In this document: in pieces, positions 26,524 to 34,577 of the stretch | Position numbering within the stretch: the stretch's first letter is position 1 | How the letters are laid out: each line of letters starts with the position of its first letter | Source: Corallococcus silvisoli | Lineage (GTDB): Bacteria; Myxococcota; Myxococcia; Myxococcales; Myxococcaceae | Direction of reading: 5' to 3' | DNA: 64,000 nt | Assembly (NCBI RefSeq): GCF_009909145.1 | Contig: NZ_JAAAPJ010000030.1 | Span: 16,539-80,538 of the forward strand | The notes under the pieces: generated by a model | What the model saw: only the letters and a program-made list of their open reading frames with translations | What the model was told of the DNA's origin: nothing | Databases searched by the model: none | Position numbers and translations under genes: made by a program

Positions 26524-29500
26524 TCACCCCGCGGTGCCCTGTTCGGCCAGCGCCTGCGCCAGGTCCTCGCGCGCCTCCAGCCGGGTGAAGTCCTCCACCG
26601 CCCGCCGCAGCAGCTCCGCGCGCTCCGGGTCGCCATCGGGCAGGTGGCGGGCCCACTCCAGCCGCGCGCGCCCGGCCTCGTAGGGCGTCCGCCGCTTCTC
26701 GGACTCCACGATACAGCGCCTCCACGCGCGGAAGGCCTTGCGCTGCTTGCCCGCGAGCCACGCCTCGCAGCCGCGCCACAGCCACGCGGCGGGCTCGCCG
26801 AAGGGGAACACGCCAGCAAAGACCTCCAGCGCCTGGAGCGCGGCCCGAGCGCTGTGCGCGAGCGACTGCAAGCCCGGCCCCGGCATCTCGCGCGCCCACA
26901 GCGTGAGCAGCACCTCCGCTACCGCCGTCGCGCCGAAGTAGACGAAGTGCGCCACCGGCTTGCCCGCCGACAGCCGCACCAGCGCCTTCTCCGCCGCGGC
27001 GCGCGCGCCCACGCTGTCGCCTTCGCGCAGGCACAGCAGCGCCAGCGTGCCGTCCACGATGATGCGGTCGGTGACGCCGCCGTGCGCCTCCGTCCACGCG
27101 AGCGCCGGCTCCAGGGCCACGCGGGCCCGCGCGTGCTCGCCCAGCCGCAGCAGGATGTGCGCGCGGTAGTGCATGGCCCAGTGCTGCGTCTGCACCGCGC
27201 CCCGGCGCACCGCGGACGCCTCCAGCCAGTCCATCAGCGGCAGGCCCCGCGCGAACTGGCCCCGGTAGAGCACCGACACGGTGAGCAGCGCGCGGCACTC
27301 CTCCGCCAGCCGCAGGTCCCCCACCGAGTCCACGATGGCCGTCGCCCGCGCGAGCCAGGCCTCCACGTCGTCCCAGTGCCCCTGGTACACCGCGCACACC
27401 GCGTTGCGGTTGAGCACATAGGCCAGGTCCGCCGGGCGGCCCACCCGCTCCGCCACCTCCTGCGCCCGCTTCACCCACGCGTCCGCCACGCGGTGCAGCG
27501 GCACCGTCCCCGCCACCACCGCCATCACCGTGTAGCCGCGCGCCAGCTCCGGCGTGGGGCCCGCGGGCTCGCACAGGTTGAGCATGCGCAGGCCGCTCCA
27601 GAGCACCGGCAGCGCCTCCTGCGCGTAGATGAACGCGTCGGTGAGCCGCATCAGCAGCCGGCCCGCCACCCGCCGCGCCTCGCGGCGCCGCGCGGAGTCA
27701 TCCACGTACGCGTCCGGCCGCGCGCTCTGCGCGACCCGGGACAGCACCTGCCCCAGCGTGCCCAGCACCCACGCCGCGCGCGTCGTCGGCACGCGCCAGC
27801 CGAAGTGCGCGAGCGCGGCCTCCGCGTGCACGCGGAAGGCCGCCAGGTCGCCCAGCTGGAAGCGCGCCTCCGCCAGCAGCGCCTCCAGGCCGCCCAGCTC
27901 CAGCGGCGTCGCGTCCGGGACGGCCGCCAGCGCCCGCGCGAGCAGCGGCAGCGCTTCCCGGCACGCGCCCACCGCCAGCGCCTCCTCGCCCGCGCGCCGC
28001 GCGTGCAGCGCCTCGCGGGCCACGTCCTGGGCCTGTCCCCAGTGGTACGACAGCGCCGCGGCGTGGCCCGTGGGGTGGGCCGCCTCCAGCGCCTCCGCCG
28101 CGCGCCGGTGGAGCGCGGGCCGGGACGCGGGCGACAGGTCCTCCAGCAGCCGCTCGCGCAGCTTGTCGTGCGCGAAGCGCCAGCGCTCATCCGCCACGTC
28201 CAGCACCGCCGCCGCCGCGCAGTCGGTGAGCCACGCCTCCACGTCCACGTCCGGCGCGGCGCGCTGGAGCACCCCCAGGTCCAGCTCCCGGCCCAGGAGC
28301 GCCGCCAGGTCCAGCAGCCCCCGCGCCTCCCGGGGCACCTTCTCCAGCCGGCGCTGCACCAGGGCGCGCATGCCGCCCGCCCACACGCGCTGGGGCAGCG
28401 CGCGGGCCCCCAGCCGGTCCAGGCCGCCCGCGTCCTCCGCCAGCGCGCGCACCACCTCCACCAGCAGGAAGGGGTTGCCCTCCGATTCGCGGAGCAGCAG
28501 CTCCACCACGTCCGGCCTGCGGCCGACGGTGCCCAGCATGGACTCGCCCAGCAGCGCGATCTCCTCCGCGTCCAGGCGGGGCAGCCGCAGCACGCGGGCG
28601 CCAGGGAGCTGCCCCGGCAGCTGCGGGGACTCGTCGTCGCGGAAGCTCGCGAGCAGCAGCAGCCGCAGCCCCGGGGCCCGCGCCGCCAGCTGTCCCAGCA
28701 GCTGGAGGGACTCGGCGTGCGCCTGGTGCAGGTCCTCCAGGATGATCACCGTGGGCTGTGGCAGCCGGGAGAAGAGGTCCTCCACCGTCTGGTGCAGGCG
28801 CAGCTGCACCATCTCCGCGTCCACCTCCGGGGCGGCCGGCACCGCGTGGCCCAGCAGCGACTCCAGGTCCGGCACCAGGGGCCGGAGCACCCGCGCCTCG
28901 CGGTCGGACAGCTCCGTGAGCATGGGCAGCCAGCGCAGCACCGCGCGCCACTCCTGGTACGGCCCGCCGCCGGTGTCCACCGCCTGGCCGCGCAGCACCA
29001 CCGCGCCGCGCACCAGCGCCAGCGCGCGCAGCTCGTCCAGCAGGCGCGACTTGCCCACGCCGCTCTCACCGCCGATGAGCCACGCGCCGCCCTGGCCGGA
29101 GAGCGCCTTGTCGAGCACGTCCGTCAGGTGCTCGCGCTCCTTCACGCGGCCCACGAAGCGCGCGGACTGGAGGAAGCTCTCGCGCGTGGCGGCGGACTCG
29201 GCGGGCGGGGACTGGCCGGAGGCGTCGCACAGCGCGGCGATGACGGCCTCCGCGTCGCGCGGCCGGCGGTGGGCGTCGGGCGCCACCAGCCGCTCCAGCA
29301 CGCCCTTGAGCGCGGGCGGGAAGCCCGGCGTCGCGAACACCTGACCGGCGTGAGGCAGGCGCCCGAAGAACATCTGGCACGCCATGGCGCCGAAGCCGAA
29401 GAGGTCGGTCTGCTCGGAAGGGGGTTGGTCCTCGAAGAGCTCCGGGGCCAGGTAGCCCGGCGTGCCCGCGGGGTGCGCGCGCCGGCCCTGCTGGTCGCGC

Positions 29501-30075
29501 CCCACCGCGAGGCCGAAGTCCAGCACCTTCACCTGCCCGCGCACCACCAGCACGTTCCCGGGCTTCAAGTCGCGGTGGATGATGCCGCGCCGGTGCAGGT
29601 ACGCGAGCGCCTGGAGCGTCTGGATCAACAGCCCCACCTGGACCACCAGGGGCGCGTCCGCGCCGGCCTCCACCAACGTGCGCGCGTCCTCCAGCAGGTC
29701 CATGGCCAGGTAGGGCCGGCCCTCCACGTCGAAGCCGTAGTCCAGCACGCGGATGACGTGCGGGTGGCGCAGCGACACCAGCGTCTGGAACTCGTGGGCC
29801 AGCGACAGCGCCATGCCCTGGGTCGCGAAGGCGGAGGGGGTGCCCCGCCCGGGGCGCCGCGCCAGGTCCGCCACCGTCTTGTGCAGCCGCTTGAGGGCCA
29901 CCGGGCCGGACAGGCCGTCCTGCGCGCGCCACACCGTGCCCGCGCCGCCTCGGCCCAGCAGGTCGAGGATGCGGTAGCGGCGCCCCACCACCTCCGGACT
30001 CATGCCCGGGGACGTGTCGGAGTCCTCCGGCGAATCCGCGCGGGGGGAAGTCTGGCAGGAAGGAGGGTGAGACAT
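26524..30075 (-). CDS. PknK-like Ser/Thr protein kinase with AAA-type ATPase and TPR region
   Basis: An 1183-residue cytoplasmic regulator. Residues about 30-290 are a Hanks-type kinase: P-loop LLGRGGAGTVW, catalytic Lys in VALKRL, HRDLKPGN and VLDFGLA. From about 310 an AAA/STAND-type ATPase follows, with Walker A GGESGVGKSRLL and Walker B VIILEDLHQ. The C-terminal half is helical and TPR-like. This order (kinase, predicted ATPase, TPR) matches PknK-type kinases, which are abundant in myxobacteria and link stress or developmental signals to transcription. Start assignment is uncertain: ATGs at 30075 and 30003 both lack a clear Shine-Dalgarno; I use the longer. The methyltransferase gene follows in the same transcript. 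Confidence 0.93.
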   Translation of the reverse strand: MSHPPSCQTSPRADSPEDSDTSPGMSPEVVGRRYRILDLLGRGGAGTVWRAQDGLSGPVALKRLHKTVADLARRPGRGTPSAFATQGMALSLAHEFQTLVSLRHPHVIRVLDYGFDVEGRPYLAMDLLEDARTLVEAGADAPLVVQVGLLIQTLQALAYLHRRGIIHRDLKPGNVLVVRGQVKVLDFGLAVGRDQQGRRAHPAGTPGYLAPELFEDQPPSEQTDLFGFGAMACQMFFGRLPHAGQVFATPGFPPALKGVLERLVAPDAHRRPRDAEAVIAALCDASGQSPPAESAATRESFLQSARFVGRVKEREHLTDVLDKALSGQGGAWLIGGESGVGKSRLLDELRALALVRGAVVLRGQAVDTGGGPYQEWRAVLRWLPMLTELSDREARVLRPLVPDLESLLGHAVPAAPEVDAEMVQLRLHQTVEDLFSRLPQPTVIILEDLHQAHAESLQLLGQLAARAPGLRLLLLASFRDDESPQLPGQLPGARVLRLPRLDAEEIALLGESMLGTVGRRPDVVELLLRESEGNPFLLVEVVRALAEDAGGLDRLGARALPQRVWAGGMRALVQRRLEKVPREARGLLDLAALLGRELDLGVLQRAAPDVDVEAWLTDCAAAAVLDVADERWRFAHDKLRERLLEDLSPASRPALHRRAAEALEAAHPTGHAAALSYHWGQAQDVAREALHARRAGEEALAVGACREALPLLARALAAVPDATPLELGGLEALLAEARFQLGDLAAFRVHAEAALAHFGWRVPTTRAAWVLGTLGQVLSRVAQSARPDAYVDDSARRREARRVAGRLLMRLTDAFIYAQEALPVLWSGLRMLNLCEPAGPTPELARGYTVMAVVAGTVPLHRVADAWVKRAQEVAERVGRPADLAYVLNRNAVCAVYQGHWDDVEAWLARATAIVDSVGDLRLAEECRALLTVSVLYRGQFARGLPLMDWLEASAVRRGAVQTQHWAMHYRAHILLRLGEHARARVALEPALAWTEAHGGVTDRIIVDGTLALLCLREGDSVGARAAAEKALVRLSAGKPVAHFVYFGATAVAEVLLTLWAREMPGPGLQSLAHSARAALQALEVFAGVFPFGEPAAWLWRGCEAWLAGKQRKAFRAWRRCIVESEKRRTPYEAGRARLEWARHLPDGDPERAELLRRAVEDFTRLEAREDLAQALAEQGTAG

Positions 30076-30226
30076 GAGGGGGGGCCGCCCTGCCCGTGAG
30101 GATATCTCCCCTTCCCGTGCGGGAGGGGATTGAATGTGACGAGGGCAGGCGAAGCAGTTGGCGCTTCGGACCCCGGGGGGGCGGCCCGGCGGGCAGGGCC
30201 CGGCAGGCCCCTCTCCCGTGGGGTGA

Positions 30227-30243
30227 TGAAACACCCTGTTTCA
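30227..30243. promoter_or_regulatory. Inverted repeat upstream of gor
   Basis: TGAAACA-CCC-TGTTTCA is a perfect 7-bp inverted repeat with a 3-base spacer, ending 20 bases before the gor ATG and just 5' of the GGAGGAGG ribosome-binding site. Position and symmetry suggest a regulator site over the transcription start. The regulator is unknown. Confidence 0.4.
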
Positions 30244-30263
30244 ACACACGGAGGAGGACATCG

Positions 30264-31694
30264 ATGGAGGGCTACGACTTCGATTTGTTCACGCTGGGAG
30301 CGGGGTCTGGCGGCGTGGCGGCCAGCCGGCGCGCGGGGGCCTCCGGGGCGCGGGTGGCCATCTGCGAGGAGGGGCGCGTGGGTGGCACCTGTGTGCTGCG
30401 GGGGTGCGTGCCCAAGAAGCTGCTCGTGTACGCATCACACTTTCGCTACGAGCTGGAGGACGCGGCGGGCTACGGCTGGACGGTGAACGGGCCCGCGCTG
30501 GACTGGAAGCGGCTCCAGGCGGCGAAGGCGAAGGAGCTGGACCGGCTGACGGGCATCTACGGGCGGCTGCTGCGCGACGCGGGCGTGACGCTGGTGGAGG
30601 GCCGAGGCCGGGTGGTGGACGCGCACACGGTGGAGGTCGCGGGGAGGCGCTACACGGCGGAGCGCATCCTGGTGGCGACGGGCGGACGGCCCTACGTGCC
30701 GGAGGTGCCGGGCATCGAGCACGCCATCACGTCGGAGGAAGCCCTGGAGCTGCCGTCGCTGCCGCGCCGGGTGGCGGTGGTGGGGGGCGGCTACATCGGC
30801 GTGGAGTTCGCGGGCATCTTCGCGGCGCTGGGCGTGAAGGTGACGATGCTCATCCGCGGCGACACGGTGCTGCGCGGCTTCGACAATGACATCCGCGCGG
30901 CGCTGACGCAGGAGATGCGCAAGAAGGGCGTGGACATCCGGACGGAGACGTTCATCTCGGACATCGAGAAGCGCGGCGACGGCACGCTCAGCCTGATGAC
31001 GCGCATGGGGGACACGCTGGAGGTGGACGCGGTGCTGTACTCCACCGGGCGGATCCCCAACACGCGGGGACTGGGCCTGGAAGAGGCGGGCGTGAAGCTG
31101 GACGCGCGGGGCGCGGTGGTGGTGGACGGGCAGTCGCGCTCATCGGTGGAGAGCATCTACGCGGTGGGGGACGTCACGGACCGGCTCAACCTCACGCCGG
31201 TGGCCATCGCGGAAGGCCGGGCGATGGTGGAGACGCTGTACCGGAACAACCCGGTGACGATGGACCACGAGAACGTGCCGTCCGCGGTGTTCAGCCAGCC
31301 CCCGGTGGGCACGGTGGGGCTCACGGAGCGCGAGGCCATGGAGCGCTACGGCAAGGTGGACGTCTACGTCTCCAGCTTCCGGCCGATGAAGCACACGCTC
31401 ACCGGCCGCGATGAACGGTCGATGATGAAGGTGGTGGTGGAGCGCGGCACGGAGCGCGTGCTGGGCTTCCACATGGTGGGCGCGGACGCGCCGGAGATCA
31501 TCCAGGGGCTCGCCGTCGCGCTGAAGTGCGGCGTGACGAAGAAGCAGCTCGACGCCACGGTGGGCATCCACCCCACGGCCGCGGAGGAGTTCGTCACCCT
31601 GCGCGACAAGCGCCCGGACCCGGCGGAGAGCGCCACGATGCTGGAGCTGGGGCGCGAGGTGGTGGCCACGCCTCCGGGGGATACACGGGAGTGA
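30264..31694 (+). CDS. gor: Glutathione-disulfide reductase
   Basis: A 476-residue FAD/NADPH disulfide reductase of normal length. It shows the FAD-binding LGAGSGGVAASRRA, the redox-active pair Cys43/Cys48 in GGTCVLRGCVPKK, the NADPH-binding VVGGGYIGVEFAG, the second FAD motif IYAVGDVTDRLNLTPVA and the C-terminal active-site His436 in GIHPTAAEE. The VLRGCVPKK form is characteristic of glutathione reductases rather than lipoamide dehydrogenases. It reduces GSSG to GSH in the cytoplasm. The start has GGAGGAGG upstream. The last 94 bp of the gene, including the stop, recur exactly 2.4 kb downstream, so gor is the apparent integration site of the toxin cassette. Its reading frame is intact. Confidence 0.95.
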   Translation: MEGYDFDLFTLGAGSGGVAASRRAGASGARVAICEEGRVGGTCVLRGCVPKKLLVYASHFRYELEDAAGYGWTVNGPALDWKRLQAAKAKELDRLTGIYGRLLRDAGVTLVEGRGRVVDAHTVEVAGRRYTAERILVATGGRPYVPEVPGIEHAITSEEALELPSLPRRVAVVGGGYIGVEFAGIFAALGVKVTMLIRGDTVLRGFDNDIRAALTQEMRKKGVDIRTETFISDIEKRGDGTLSLMTRMGDTLEVDAVLYSTGRIPNTRGLGLEEAGVKLDARGAVVVDGQSRSSVESIYAVGDVTDRLNLTPVAIAEGRAMVETLYRNNPVTMDHENVPSAVFSQPPVGTVGLTEREAMERYGKVDVYVSSFRPMKHTLTGRDERSMMKVVVERGTERVLGFHMVGADAPEIIQGLAVALKCGVTKKQLDATVGIHPTAAEEFVTLRDKRPDPAESATMLELGREVVATPPGDTRE

Positions 31695-31721
31695 AGCGAC
31701 TCCCGGGTGTGTCCCCTCGTT
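31601..31721. repeat. Left copy of a perfect 121-bp direct repeat (gor 3' end)
   Basis: Identical base for base to 34067-34187. It spans the last 31 codons of gor including the stop (94 bp) plus 27 bp of downstream sequence with a hairpin. The two copies bracket the toxin/immunity cassette. Identity stops sharply at both ends (T versus C before, C versus G after). Confidence 0.97.
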
Positions 31722-31738
31722 CCACGGTGGAGGGGCAC
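31686..31738 (+). terminator. Double hairpin at the end of gor
   Basis: CGGGAGT (31686-31692) pairs with ACTCCCG (31699-31705), with the gor stop codon starting in the stem. A second stem, GTGTCCCCTC (31709-31718) with GAGGGGCAC (31730-31738) and one bulged T, spans the right edge of the 121-bp repeat. It would also lie downstream of the immunity gene on the other strand, so it may terminate both ways. Confidence 0.55.
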
Positions 31739-31769
31739 ACTGGGGGCACATGGCGACTCGCTGGGCGGG

Positions 31770-32240
31770 TCAGGCTTCCTCGTCAGGAAGGAGCGTCCGG
31801 AGCAGTTCGTCATCGGGACCGAGCGGTCGCCAGCCAGGTGGTGGTGGATGGGCGAGGAGTGCATCTCCGGCCCGCCTTACACGCTCTTCGTGCGTTTCTG
31901 GCGTGTAGGACGACCAACGACCGAGAGCCATGGCGACCTCGAAACGGTTTGCGTCGTCCATCACGACCGGCCAACCATCGGGGAGTCCCTCGGCCAGTTC
32001 ACGCACGAGCACATCGCGGACGAAGCGTGTGACCTGCTTGCGCTGTTCCGCCTCTGCAAGCAATCCGCTCAACACCTGCACCGCCGCAACGTCATCTTTG
32101 CCAAGCGCGTCGGCTAACACGTACAGCGGAACGGCAGGGTGCGCCTCGGCAAAGGAGGTGAGTGAGCTGTAGCCACGCTCCCGGACCCTTTCGTAGAGAC
32201 GTGCCCTGACGTTGCCCTGCCAAGCTTCTCCGCCGCTCAT
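31770..32240 (-). CDS. Putative immunity protein of the SitA-type toxin
   Basis: A 156-residue soluble, acidic, mostly helical protein (RARLYERVRERGYSSLTSFA at the start, LLRTLLPDEEA at the end) with no signal peptide. Its ATG overlaps the toxin stop by 4 bases (ATGA), and it is the only other sizeable gene in the cassette. Sit toxin genes are followed by a cognate cytoplasmic immunity gene, so position gives the role. The sequence itself shows no recognised domain, and similar proteins may carry other labels. It would be needed in recipient and producer cells to block the toxin after outer-membrane exchange. The stop lies 48 bases from the left repeat. Confidence 0.65.
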   Translation of the reverse strand: MSGGEAWQGNVRARLYERVRERGYSSLTSFAEAHPAVPLYVLADALGKDDVAAVQVLSGLLAEAEQRKQVTRFVRDVLVRELAEGLPDGWPVVMDDANRFEVAMALGRWSSYTPETHEERVRRAGDALLAHPPPPGWRPLGPDDELLRTLLPDEEA

Positions 32241-33775
32241 CGGCCTCGCCCGGGAGTGAAGTTCATTGGAACTCTATAATCCCGCATGTTTTTCGCGACG
32301 AGCCTCAGGATTTCGTTCCGCGTCAACATCCGACCAGTCCTAGCCTCCGCGTCGCGCAGGGCCTTCATGATCATCTGGTTCCACTCGCCGGGCCATGTGC
32401 GCCCCAGCTTCCAGTTTCCCCCGCCGTGGATCGCCTCGTGGTGAGCCTGCTCCAGCCGGACGCAGAACTGGTCGATGTCCATGTCGCCCTTGAAGCCGCG
32501 CTGCTCGAACCACTCGCGGTGCTCTTGCGGCAACACGTGGTGCTTGGGTGCGTCGGACATGCCCGCTCCTGCCCTGCCGGTCTCGTGCATGCCGCGCACT
32601 TCGGGGCTGTCTCCCAACGCGTCGCGCACGCCCTTGGGTAGGTCCTGATGCCCCTGGGCCATCATGACCTGTCCGCCCTGAATGAGGACGGCCGCACTGG
32701 CGGCAGGAACGGAGATAACGCCCGCCTGCACGAGCCTTCGCATCATCTCCACCCACTCGGCGGAGACAACAATCCGCGAGCCCACCATGACTCCACCGGA
32801 AGTCATCACAAGGCCCACGCCGAGCGTCGCCGGAGCCGCAGGCGGCCCCCGTGGCAGTGACATCTTCAGCGTGGAGATCATGGCGACCATCTCCAACGCC
32901 TGCATCGCCGCGATGACCTGCCCGCCCAGCTTCATGGTCGAGCGAGTCTCTCGATGGAGCGTGTCGAACTCACGGGTCAGCGACCCCATCAACTCGGGCA
33001 TCGCGAGGGTCGCCGCTTCGACCCGCTCCGGGTCCAGCGAAGAGAGGTCCGCCAGCGTGGGCTCCATCATTCCCTGCACGCGATGAAGGTCGGCGAACAA
33101 CTTCTCGACGCTGCACATCGGGCAGTTTCTGAAAATGGCGTCAGCGAGGTGGAGGAAGTCGACCCAGGTGGCAAGCAGGAGGGTCCCGAACTGGGCCGCC
33201 TGGAGCTTCGGCCCTGTCATGCGCAGCAAGCCCAACTCCAGGTCCGTGTCACCGGCTTCCGAGGCCGCATCCGTCAACGCGGTGGCACTCCCGAGCGCGT
33301 CACGAAGCCACGTCAACTGATTGGAGCCCTGGTCGAGGTATCGCGTGAAGACGCCGGTGAAGCCCCATCCCACGAGGGCTGGAGGACGGGACGCCAGTTT
33401 GAAGAGCGCGGCTTCGTGGCTGTCCATGGAGTCCTTCACCTCTCCGATGGCCGCGAGGACGGCTTGGCGTGTCAGGACGGCGCCCTGCCCCCCGCCCCCA
33501 ACGGCTACAACCCTGCTGCCGTCCCCAGCGCCTGTCGCGTCGTCGCGTGGCCCCTGGCGGCGCAGCAGCCGTTGGTACATCCCAGGTCCCGAAATGGAGG
33601 ACGGTGGGGAGCGCAATGCGCGTGGAGGCTCATCCCCCGGAGCCTCCACCCACGCGGGCGCAGGAGCCCCACGCGGCGCATGGCTCAAGCTCCGGCCATG
33701 CCCGGGAGCCTGCGGCACGGAGGCGCATCCCGTGGCCAGCATCGCCACGGCCAGCAACAGGGCCTCAGCGCGCAT
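32237..33775 (-). CDS. sitA: SitA-type polymorphic lipoprotein toxin (DUF2380/TIGR02269)
   Basis: A 512-residue lipoprotein with a signal peptide and lipobox LATGC (Cys17). The middle (about 90-390) is helical and Met/Ala-rich with hydrophobic stretches, as in the DUF2380/TIGR02269 paralogous lipoproteins of Myxococcus/Corallococcus. The C-terminal 102 residues form the presumed toxin: KHHVLPQEHREWFEQRGF, then HHEAIHGGGNWKLG, a His-rich pattern (His412/413, 445/446, 450) reminiscent of HNH/beta-beta-alpha-metal nucleases. In M. xanthus SitA proteins pass between kin by TraA/B-dependent outer-membrane exchange and kill non-immune recipients. ATG 33775 begins the signal peptide and has GGGGG upstream; it overlaps the small upstream gene by 11 bases. 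The base composition looks slightly less GC-rich than neighbours. Confidence 0.78.
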   Translation of the reverse strand: MRAEALLLAVAMLATGCASVPQAPGHGRSLSHAPRGAPAPAWVEAPGDEPPRALRSPPSSISGPGMYQRLLRRQGPRDDATGAGDGSRVVAVGGGGQGAVLTRQAVLAAIGEVKDSMDSHEAALFKLASRPPALVGWGFTGVFTRYLDQGSNQLTWLRDALGSATALTDAASEAGDTDLELGLLRMTGPKLQAAQFGTLLLATWVDFLHLADAIFRNCPMCSVEKLFADLHRVQGMMEPTLADLSSLDPERVEAATLAMPELMGSLTREFDTLHRETRSTMKLGGQVIAAMQALEMVAMISTLKMSLPRGPPAAPATLGVGLVMTSGGVMVGSRIVVSAEWVEMMRRLVQAGVISVPAASAAVLIQGGQVMMAQGHQDLPKGVRDALGDSPEVRGMHETGRAGAGMSDAPKHHVLPQEHREWFEQRGFKGDMDIDQFCVRLEQAHHEAIHGGGNWKLGRTWPGEWNQMIMKALRDAEARTGRMLTRNEILRLVAKNMRDYRVPMNFTPGRGR

Positions 33776-33881
33776 TGTCCACCCCCAGGCCCACCGAGGC
33801 GAAAGCACCAGGCCGCAGCGTCCCTTCCAACAAGGGGAACAGCAGCCACAGCCATACCGCCCAACTTCGCGTCATTCGCAT
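33765..33881 (-). CDS. 38-residue secreted or membrane peptide upstream of sitA
   Basis: A short gene with a strong ribosome-binding site (AGGAG, spacing about 7) and start ATG CGA ATG. The product begins MRMTRSWAVWLWLLFPLLEG, a basic N-terminus and a 10-15-residue hydrophobic core like a signal peptide or single TM helix, then a short polar tail. Its stop falls 11 bases inside sitA, so translation is coupled. Known sit loci may carry an accessory sitB gene before sitA; this could be a much reduced counterpart, a leader peptide controlling toxin translation, or a decayed gene. The ribosome-binding site and overlap argue for real translation. Confidence 0.5.
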   Translation of the reverse strand: MRMTRSWAVWLWLLFPLLEGTLRPGAFASVGLGVDNAR

Positions 33882-34066
33882 ACGCGTCTCCTGTGAATGC
33901 CCCGACGAAGGGAGCAAAGGACACACGTCTGACGTTCACCTTGGCCCTGACCGGCTGCGTTGCTGCTCGTGGGTGAGGGAAAATGGAGGCCGGCCGTGTC
34001 GGGCCGACGGGTGCGGGGGTTCATGTCTCGGACAGACGATGCATTACGCCCACCCCGCACCTCCCC

Positions 34067-34160
34067 GCGCGACAAGCGCCCGGACCCGGCGGAGAGCGCC
34101 ACGATGCTGGAGCTGGGGCGCGAGGTGGTGGCCACGCCTCCGGGGGATACACGGGAGTGA
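34067..34160 (+). pseudogene. Duplicated 3' stub of gor
   Basis: The final 31 codons of glutathione reductase, including the stop, without the rest of the gene. The frame stays open upstream for about 35 codons of unrelated sequence, but no ribosome-binding site is evident. It is the right half of the cassette's direct repeat and marks where gor would originally have continued into its downstream flank. Confidence 0.9.
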
Positions 34161-34187
34161 AGCGACTCCCGGGTGTGTCCCCTCGTT
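34067..34187. repeat. Right copy of the perfect 121-bp direct repeat
   Basis: Matches 31601-31721 at all 121 positions. The zero divergence suggests recent duplication or ongoing gene conversion. Confidence 0.97.
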
Positions 34188-34201
34188 GAAGGACCTCCTC
34201 G

Positions 34202-34240
34202 CCGCGGGCATGAGGCCCTGCGAGAGCCTCATGCCCGCGG
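34202..34240. terminator. Strong bidirectional hairpin
   Basis: CCGCGGGCATGAGGC (34202-34216) pairs perfectly over 15 bp with 34226-34240 around a 9-base loop. It lies 7 bases from the end of the minus-strand 109-residue gene and 14 bases past the right repeat, so it can stop transcription from both sides. Confidence 0.75.
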
Positions 34241-34247
34241 TGGTCCC

Positions 34248-34577
34248 TCAGAGCCGCTCGACGCTCGTCTTGAAGCCCATGGCCAGATAGGTGATCTGGT
34301 AGGACACGGACTCCTTCAGCGCCGCCTTGGCGGCGTCATCGAGCTTGGCTTTCCTGGCGGCCAGCGCCACCTGCTGGAGCACCTCGACCGCGTCATCGAC
34401 GGACTTCTGAAGCTTCTTCAGGTGCGCCTGGAGCTCCGGAGCGGTCAGCCTGTCGATCTTGGCATCGGCCGCATCGCGGATGTGCTGGAACTCGGTGAAG
34501 GAGACGCGATTGTCCGAGTTGATTCGGTCAAGCTCCTTCTTCAGTTCGGCATGCTGGGTCGTGATGTTGAGGCTCAT
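34248..34577 (-). CDS. Small helical protein of unknown function
   Basis: A 109-residue, almost entirely helical, charged protein with heptad-like spacing (AELKKELDRINSDNRVSF, then LQAHLKKLQKSVDDAVEVL), likely a coiled-coil bundle. There is no signal peptide or TM helix. GGAG lies upstream of the ATG at 34577; a longer frame to 34670 reads through the promoter region. I do not recognise the family. It is monocistronic, ends at the strong hairpin beside the toxin cassette's right repeat, and diverges from the lectin gene. Confidence 0.7.
   Translation of the reverse strand: MSLNITTQHAELKKELDRINSDNRVSFTEFQHIRDAADAKIDRLTAPELQAHLKKLQKSVDDAVEVLQQVALAARKAKLDDAAKAALKESVSYQITYLAMGFKTSVERL

Larger units (their letters stand above)
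31722..34187. mobile_element. Candidate integrated toxin/immunity cassette flanked by gor 3'-end repeats
   Basis: The unit between and including one repeat copy is 2466 bp. It carries a short secreted-peptide gene, a SitA-type lipoprotein toxin gene and a putative immunity gene, all on the minus strand, and no integrase or transposase. The arrangement is what single-crossover integration of a circular molecule with 121 bp of gor homology would leave: an intact gor upstream and a 3' stub downstream. A site-specific recombinase supplied in trans, or local duplication, would also fit. Sit genes are known to vary between myxobacterial strains. That this exact unit moves is inference from the repeat. 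Confidence 0.6.

Noticed and set aside
26644..30099. Long plus-strand open frame (about 1151 codons) opposite the Ser/Thr kinase
   Set aside because: The minus strand encodes an unmistakable kinase with all catalytic motifs; the antisense product is low complexity.
33685..33939. 84-codon minus-strand open frame upstream of the toxin
   Set aside because: It lacks a good start site, overlaps the signal-peptide region of sitA, and the better-supported 38-codon frame uses the AGGAG in the same place.
31722..34066. Insertion sequence or transposon
   Set aside because: No transposase, terminal inverted repeats or short target duplication; the flanking 121-bp repeat is a gene 3' end instead.
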